Shown here: positions 5,401 to 9,030 of the stretch, one piece after another
How the letters are laid out: every line of letters starts with the position of its first letter
Numbering within the stretch: the stretch's first letter is position 1
Origin: Natronomonas sp.
GTDB lineage: Archaea; Halobacteriota; Halobacteria; Halobacteriales; Haloarculaceae
Assembly: GCA_007135435.1 (NCBI GenBank)
Contig: SLIW01000492.1
Location: 1-9,030 of the forward strand
Direction of reading: 5' to 3'
Length of the DNA: 9,030 nt
Position numbers and translations under genes: made by a program
Notes under the pieces: generated by a model
What the model was told of the DNA's origin: nothing
The model's input: only the letters and a program-made list of their open reading frames with translations
Databases searched by the model: none

Positions 5401-5458
5401 CCACCGGTGGCGTCGACGGCCACCGACGAGCTCACCCGATGACCGTCACCGGATCCGG
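5401..5458. promoter_or_regulatory. Cluster of short palindromes upstream of the second archaeosortase
   Basis: CCACCGGTGG (5401-5410), CGTCGACG (5411-5418) and CCGGATCCGG (5449-5458) are perfect palindromes in the 206-bp spacer. GGTGGC (5406-5411) can also pair with GCCACC (5419-5424) around a 7-nt loop. This could be the 3' end structure of the upstream operon or an operator. Short GC palindromes arise often in such DNA. Confidence 0.25.
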
Positions 5459-5523
5459 CACGGACGTCGGCGAGCCGCGACCGGCGTCGTCGGGTGGACG
5501 AGGTGCGTCCAGCGGCCGACAAG

Positions 5524-5531
5524 GCCAATAG
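5524..5531 (+). promoter_or_regulatory. Possible TATA-like element of the second archaeosortase gene
   Basis: GCCAATAG lies about 26-33 nt before the ATG at 5557. It is only moderately AT-rich, but the distance is right for a leaderless start. It suggests the second archaeosortase can be expressed separately from the upstream pair. Confidence 0.35.
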
Positions 5532-5556
5532 GCGACCGTCCCATCGCCAGGATAGG

Positions 5557-6543
5557 ATGTCCCTCCCCGTCGACGTGCTGGCGGTGACGGACCCGCTGGC
5601 GTGGCTGCTCGTCGCGCTCTTCGGGGCGGGCGCGCTCGCCGAGCGGCGGTATCCAACGGCCGCTCGACACGTCGTGGCGGGGGCGTGGGTGCTGTTCGCG
5701 GTCTTCTGGCTCCTGCTCGCGCCGCACTTCTTCCTCGTCCGCAACAGCATCATCGAGGCGGTCCTCGCGCTCGCCGGAGCGCCGTTCTGTGTCTACGCTG
5801 GATACCTCGTCCTCAATGGACGGGACTCGCTGTTCGTCCTGTCCCGGGCGGTGGCGGTGATGGGGCTGGTCTACCTCCCCGCCGAGACCATCCCGATCGT
5901 CCGGCAGGTGCTCGTCGAGCACGTCACCAGACAGACAGAGCTGGTGATGAACCTCCTCGGGCACCACCCCGAGGTCGTCCCGATCCGCGAGGACCGAGAG
6001 GCCTACGCCGGCTTCGAGGCGGCGTTCTTCTTCGAAACGGAGGACCCGAACCACGGCGGCATCGTCTTCAACATCGTCATGGCGTGTACCGCGCTGGGGA
6101 GCAAGGCCATCTTCGTCGGCTGCATCGCCGCCGTCCGGGCGCCGCTCCGACGCAAGCTGGCCGCGCTGGCCGTGGCCCTCTCGGTGATCTACGTCCTCAA
6201 CATCGCCCGGACGACGTTCATCGGGCTGGCGTTCGGCCACCAGTGGTTCACCGGCTGGTACGGCCCCACCCTCCTGTGGCTGTTCGGAGAGTCTGACCCG
6301 TACATGGTCTCGCACATCGTCGCCGAGGGGATCATCAGTCAGGCGCTCTCACTGGTCGCGCTCGTCGGCATCGCCTACGTCGTGGTCAGGCTATTGCCGG
6401 AGCTCCTCGTCATCGTCGACGACGTCGCCTACATGGTGACCGGCGAGGACCGCGACACCGCGGCCGAACTGGGGCTGCTCCCCGACGCCACAGCGGAGGC
6501 GAGCGACGGTGCCGTCGGCCCGCCCCGCCCGGGCGACGATTGA
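5557..6543 (+). CDS. Second archaeosortase (ArtA paralogue) with altered third active-site residue
   Basis: A 328-residue polytopic membrane protein, plainly paralogous to the protein encoded at 3210-4175. Shared blocks include the SRAVA-MGL-YLP region, APLRRK, VLNI-R--FI-LA--QWF and IISQ. Cys177 (MACTALGSKAIF) and Arg218 (LNIARTTFIG) are kept with the same 41-residue spacing. The position of the third ArtA Arg is Gly258 (VAEGIISQ); His253 lies five residues upstream. Since bacterial exosortases use His as the third residue, this could be an active enzyme with a different active-site type. An inactive or regulatory paralogue is the alternative. I chose the ATG at 5557 over the GTG at 5494 because it aligns with the other archaeosortase start and has a TATA-like element at the right distance. 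The C-terminal tail from about 282 is acidic and probably cytoplasmic. It converges on dphB, 59 bp away. Confidence 0.85.
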   Translation: MSLPVDVLAVTDPLAWLLVALFGAGALAERRYPTAARHVVAGAWVLFAVFWLLLAPHFFLVRNSIIEAVLALAGAPFCVYAGYLVLNGRDSLFVLSRAVAVMGLVYLPAETIPIVRQVLVEHVTRQTELVMNLLGHHPEVVPIREDREAYAGFEAAFFFETEDPNHGGIVFNIVMACTALGSKAIFVGCIAAVRAPLRRKLAALAVALSVIYVLNIARTTFIGLAFGHQWFTGWYGPTLLWLFGESDPYMVSHIVAEGIISQALSLVALVGIAYVVVRLLPELLVIVDDVAYMVTGEDRDTAAELGLLPDATAEASDGAVGPPRPGDD

Positions 6544-6602
6544 GCCCTGGGCGGCTGCCGGCCGGGTAAGCCGGGCCATGGACCGGTAAGCGTCGAACCG
6601 CG

Positions 6603-7442
6603 TCAGACCGGATCCGGGAGCGCCGCCTCTGGCGCGCCGGTGAGCTCGACGAGGGCCTCGTGCTCGAGCAGGTGGAGGTCCCCGGGGACCACCAGGAGGT
6701 GGAGCGGTTCGCCGAAGTCCCGGTCGGCGAGCGCCGCGAGCCGGTCGGCGGCCACGAGGGGTTCTGGACTCCCGGCGCGTGCGACGACCACCCCGACGGT
6801 GTCGACCCCCCCGGCGGCGTCGGCCACCCCGGCGGTGTCGAGCTCGTCCGCGAGGAGCCCAGCCGCCACGTCGGCGGTCATGTACTCCTCGTGGTCGGGG
6901 TCGGGCCCGTCGGGACCCGTCCCGACCTTGATGTCGAGGTACACGAGGGTGTGCAGCCCCCGCTCGCGGTTGTCCGCGATGGTCTCGAGGACGCTCCCGG
7001 GGACGCCCTCGCCCCCGTGGGCGTAGGGGAAGGGCAGCGTGGTGGCCTTCCCGAACCGGTAGTTCTGGAGCCCCGACAGGGAGGCCGCGGCCGCCTCCGC
7101 GGTCGTCCCGTGGACGATGCGCGTCTCGATCCCCCGGTCGGCCGCCCGGAGCCGGAGGTCGACGTGCGTCGTCGAGATCATCGGGTCGCCCGCCGTGAGG
7201 AAGACCGCGTCGCCGGCGGACGCTGCTGCATCGAGGATCGACTCGGGATCCTGTTCGACCCCCTCGCGATCCCGCACCTCGATGTCCACGCCGTGGTGGT
7301 CCTCCAGCGCCTCGACCGTCGTCCCGGCGAGCCGGCTCGTGTAGAACTCCGCGAAGACGCGGTCGGCCTCCTGGAGCGCGTCACGGCCCTCGACGGTAAT
7401 GGAGCGCTCGTCGTAGAGGCCGAGGCCGACGAAGGTGAGCAT
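6603..7442 (-). CDS. dphB: Diphthine synthase
   Basis: A 279-residue SAM-dependent methyltransferase of the tetrapyrrole-methylase fold (archaeal DphB, eukaryotic Dph5 type). It methylates the 3-amino-3-carboxypropyl-histidine of elongation factor 2 on the way to diphthamide. Motifs seen: MLTFVGLGL at the N-terminus, TAGDPMISTTH (residues 83-93) for SAM binding, VHGTTAEAAAA (110-120) and GLQNYRFGKATT (124-135), characteristic of diphthine synthases. The family is usually about 250-270 residues; the slight excess comes from acidic and Ala/Gly-rich insertions near the C-terminus. The ATG at 7442 has GGAGGTGA only 3 nt upstream and a GCTTTTG box centred about 26 nt upstream. It is divergent from the Trm5 gene and convergent with the archaeosortase gene. 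Confidence 0.95.
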   Translation of the reverse strand: MLTFVGLGLYDERSITVEGRDALQEADRVFAEFYTSRLAGTTVEALEDHHGVDIEVRDREGVEQDPESILDAAASAGDAVFLTAGDPMISTTHVDLRLRAADRGIETRIVHGTTAEAAAASLSGLQNYRFGKATTLPFPYAHGGEGVPGSVLETIADNRERGLHTLVYLDIKVGTGPDGPDPDHEEYMTADVAAGLLADELDTAGVADAAGGVDTVGVVVARAGSPEPLVAADRLAALADRDFGEPLHLLVVPGDLHLLEHEALVELTGAPEAALPDPV

Positions 7443-7463
7443 GCGTCACCTCCACCGGCGGTC

Positions 7464-7473
7464 GGCAAAAGCC
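7464..7473 (-). promoter_or_regulatory. Probable promoter of dphB
   Basis: The minus strand reads GGCTTTTGCC, centred about 26 nt before the dphB ATG and matching the GCTTTTG element before rnhB. A perfect GGAGGTGA (7446-7453, minus strand) lies only 3 nt from the ATG, closer than usual for a functional SD. If transcription starts 24-26 nt past the box the mRNA would be nearly leaderless and lack that SD. Confidence 0.5.
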
Positions 7474-7560
7474 CGGCGTTCGGCGGGCGGGTTGGCGACG
7501 GTCTGCTGGCCTGCGCCACGACCCAGTCTGTCCACTAACCTGGTAGCCGATGAAGCGGCA

Positions 7561-7568
7561 GTCTTACC
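7561..7568 (+). promoter_or_regulatory. Probable TATA-like element of the Trm5 gene
   Basis: GTCTTACC lies 25-32 nt before the ATG at 7593. It is modest in AT content but correctly positioned in the 150-bp divergent spacer with dphB. Confidence 0.35.
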
Positions 7569-7592
7569 GCCCGGCCACCCGGAGCACCTCCA

Positions 7593-8624
7593 ATGACCGG
7601 CGACGGTGCCCCCGGCCGGGACGGCGGCGTCGACGTCCCCTGCGTCCGCGTCCCCCGCGAGGAGGGCGAGGAGATGCGCCAGCGGCTCGCGGAGCGTGGC
7701 GCTCTCTCGGGCGACTACGAGATCGAGGTCGAGGACGGGACCATCTACATCCCGATCGAGGAGACCGCCGCCATCGCCATTGCGGACGACGAGGCGTTCG
7801 AGGTCGTCTACCGGACCCCGGCTCCCCGGGAGACACAGACGCTCCCCAGTGACTTCCTGGGCTTCGAACCGTCCTACGAGCGCCTCGGGGACATCGCCAT
7901 CGTCGACGAGGACGACGAGGCGACCGCCCGCGAGATCGCGGCGGCGATCGTCGAGTCGGACCTGCCAGTCGAGACGGTCGTCAACCGGGCGTCACCGATC
8001 GAGGGCGACCTCCGCGTCCGACGGTGGGACGTCCTCGTCGGCCAGGACACGGAGACGATTCACCGCGAGTACGGCTGCGAGTTCGAGCTCGACATCGCCC
8101 GCGTCTACTTCTCGCCGCGACTGGCGACCGAGCGACGCCGCGTCGTCGAGCAGGTCGAGCCGGACGAGCGGTTCTTCGACATGTTCGCCGGCGTCGGCCC
8201 GTTCGTCGTCCCCGCCGCCGGGCGGGGCGCCGAGTGCGTCGGCGTCGACCTCAACGAGGCGGCGATCGAGTACCTCCGCCGCAACGCCGAACGCAACGGC
8301 GTCGCCGACCGGGTGACCGCCATCCACGGCGACGTCCGGGAGGTCGACGGCTACGACGACTGGGCCGACCGGATCGTGATGAACCTCCCACATTCCGCCG
8401 ACGAGTTCCTCGACACTGCCGTCCGGCTGGCCGACGAACGCTGCGTCCTCCACTACTACGACATCCAGGGAGCCGACGACCCGTTCGGGCCAGGCGAGGA
8501 GGCGATCCGGGCCGCCGCCGAGCCGAGGTACGACGTCGAGGTGACGACACGGCGGGAGGTACGGTCGTACGCCCCCCACGAGTTGAACGTCTGCCTCGAC
8601 GTGGTGCTCACCCGGCGGGGGTGA
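7593..8624 (+). CDS. trm5: tRNA (guanine37-N1)-methyltransferase, Trm5 family
   Basis: A 343-residue class I SAM methyltransferase of the archaeal Trm5 family, which makes m1G at position 37 next to the anticodon and so prevents +1 frameshifting. An N-terminal region (about 15-75) corresponds to the D1 domain of longer Trm5 forms. The middle domain contains FLGFEPSYERLGDIAI (88-103). YFSPRLATER (172-181) includes the conserved Arg176. The SAM-binding motif I is DMFAGVGPF (196-204), followed by VGVDLNEAAIEYLRRNAERN. NLPHSADEFLD (264-274) is the family's post-motif signature. All catalytic motifs appear intact. Some archaeal paralogues act in wyosine synthesis (Trm5a or Taw2); this one looks like a standard Trm5, though the subclass is uncertain. 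The ATG at 7593 is supported by a TATA-like element 25-32 nt upstream. Confidence 0.92.
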   Translation: MTGDGAPGRDGGVDVPCVRVPREEGEEMRQRLAERGALSGDYEIEVEDGTIYIPIEETAAIAIADDEAFEVVYRTPAPRETQTLPSDFLGFEPSYERLGDIAIVDEDDEATAREIAAAIVESDLPVETVVNRASPIEGDLRVRRWDVLVGQDTETIHREYGCEFELDIARVYFSPRLATERRRVVEQVEPDERFFDMFAGVGPFVVPAAGRGAECVGVDLNEAAIEYLRRNAERNGVADRVTAIHGDVREVDGYDDWADRIVMNLPHSADEFLDTAVRLADERCVLHYYDIQGADDPFGPGEEAIRAAAEPRYDVEVTTRREVRSYAPHELNVCLDVVLTRRG

Positions 8625-8648
8625 TCGATATCGCCGTCGAGTAGCGAC

Positions 8649-8956
8649 GTTCGCGATGACGACGGGTTGGGGGTGCGGTATCAGAACATCATCGTGCAGG
8701 CGATCGCCCTCTCGAACGAGACCGCGAGCAGCACCGTCACTGTCGAGGAGCTCGCGACGGTTCCGCCGGCGTTCGAACGGTCGGCTGGCGAGGTGCTCGC
8801 TGGGGTTCAGGTCGTCATCCCCGAGTCGGAGGTCGATCGGCCGCGCCCTCGAATCGCTCCAGAAGGGTTCGGGTTACCGGTCCCGGGGCGGAATGTGCAG
8901 AGGTCTCGGTCCGGTTCGCAACCCTTATGCCGATTATCGCCCCACGGACGAACGTG
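8649..8956 (+). pseudogene. Possible gene remnant or unrecognised small ORF
   Basis: A frame continuous with that of Trm5 stays open from its TGA at 8622 to a TGA at 8954-8956. From about 8667 to 8840 it shows high G/C third positions and protein-like sequence (YQNIIVQAIALSNETASS, then VTVEELATVPPAFERS). Beyond about 8845 the codons become atypical and the frame runs into the tRNA promoter. There is no ATG; the first candidate start is a TTG at 8667. I recognise no family. It may be a relict with a lost start and 3' end, or chance in GC-rich DNA. Confidence 0.2.
8919..8931 (+). promoter_or_regulatory. Probable promoter of tRNA-Thr
   Basis: CAACCCTTATGCC lies about 32-44 nt before the mature tRNA 5' end. 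A CCTTATG-type box at this distance is a common form before haloarchaeal stable RNA genes and would give a short 5' leader for RNase P to remove. Confidence 0.5.
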
Positions 8957-8962
8957 ACCGGT

Positions 8963-9030
8963 GCCGGTGTAGCTCAGCTGGCAGAGCGAATCCTTCGTAA
9001 GGATTAGGTCGAGGGTTCAAATCCCTCCAC
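8963..9030 (+). tRNA. tRNA-Thr (anticodon CGU), 3' end cut by the window
   Basis: The cloverleaf is clear. The acceptor 5' strand is GCCGGTG (8963-8969). The D stem is GCTC/GAGC (8972-8975, 8984-8987). The anticodon stem is AATCC/GGATT (8989-8993, 9001-9005), with loop TTCGTAA and anticodon CGT at 8996-8998. The T stem is GAGGG/CCCTC (9011-9015, 9023-9027) around TTCAAAT. The window ends after CAC, the first three bases of the 3' acceptor strand, so four paired bases and the discriminator are missing. CGU reads ACG threonine codons. No intron is seen in the anticodon loop. Position 37 is A, so this tRNA is not a substrate for the m1G37 enzyme encoded next door. Confidence 0.95.

Larger units (their letters stand above)
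8625..8962. other. 338-bp spacer between the Trm5 gene and tRNA-Thr
   Basis: This stretch has no confidently assigned gene. It contains an open plus-strand frame with coding-like composition in its first two thirds (separate entry) and the tRNA promoter at its right end. A GATCGATATCG cluster follows the Trm5 stop. No minus-strand ORF of note is present. Confidence 0.5.

Noticed and set aside
5446..6315. Minus-strand ORF of 289 codons
   Set aside because: Antisense to the second archaeosortase; its charged translation mirrors hydrophobic codons on the plus strand.
6551..6573. Terminator hairpin between the second archaeosortase and dphB
   Set aside because: Only a 5-bp CGGCT/AGCCG stem with a 12-nt loop and no T tract.
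6660..7538. Plus-strand ORF of 292 codons
   Set aside because: Antisense to dphB, whose motifs are unambiguous on the minus strand.

Overview
The window is haloarchaeal chromosome. Evidence: high GC with strong G/C preference at third codon positions, acidic proteins, TATA-like boxes about 24-33 nt before start codons (leaderless mRNAs), and archaeal genes (diphthine synthase, Trm5, archaeosortase). I cannot name the species from sequence alone.

Layout. 1-65: last 20 codons of a plus-strand gene, then a 24-nt tandem repeat and a pyrimidine-rich tract. 258-704 (-): haloarchaeal conserved hypothetical protein with a hyperacidic tail. 705-1016: AT-richer intergenic region with a potential RNA pseudoknot and a tandem repeat. 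1017-1217 (-): small zinc-ribbon protein. 1330-1413: five GACC/GGTC-type dyads. 1424-2104 (-): DUF4336 protein. 2424-3065 (+): RNase HII (rnhB). 3210-6543 (+): the distinctive part, described below. 6603-7442 (-): diphthine synthase (dphB). 7593-8624 (+): tRNA G37 N1-methyltransferase (Trm5). 8963-9030 (+): tRNA-Thr(CGU), cut by the window end.

The 3210-6543 block holds two paralogous archaeosortases flanking a Tat-exported protein. Its C-terminal half has a Cys-His-Asp arrangement like transglutaminase/papain-fold enzymes. The first archaeosortase (ArtA-type, Cys/Arg/Arg) overlaps the Tat protein gene by 4 bases, with a perfect 8-nt Shine-Dalgarno sequence. The second archaeosortase keeps the Cys and first Arg, but the ArtA third Arg is Gly and a His lies five residues upstream. 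A reasonable inference is an envelope-protein processing or lipid-anchoring module with two sortase specificities and a dedicated extracytoplasmic partner. I know of no description of this three-gene arrangement; function is inferred.

The right part is translation-related: DphB modifies elongation factor 2, Trm5 modifies tRNA position 37, and a tRNA gene follows. DphB and Trm5 are divergently transcribed from a 150-bp spacer.
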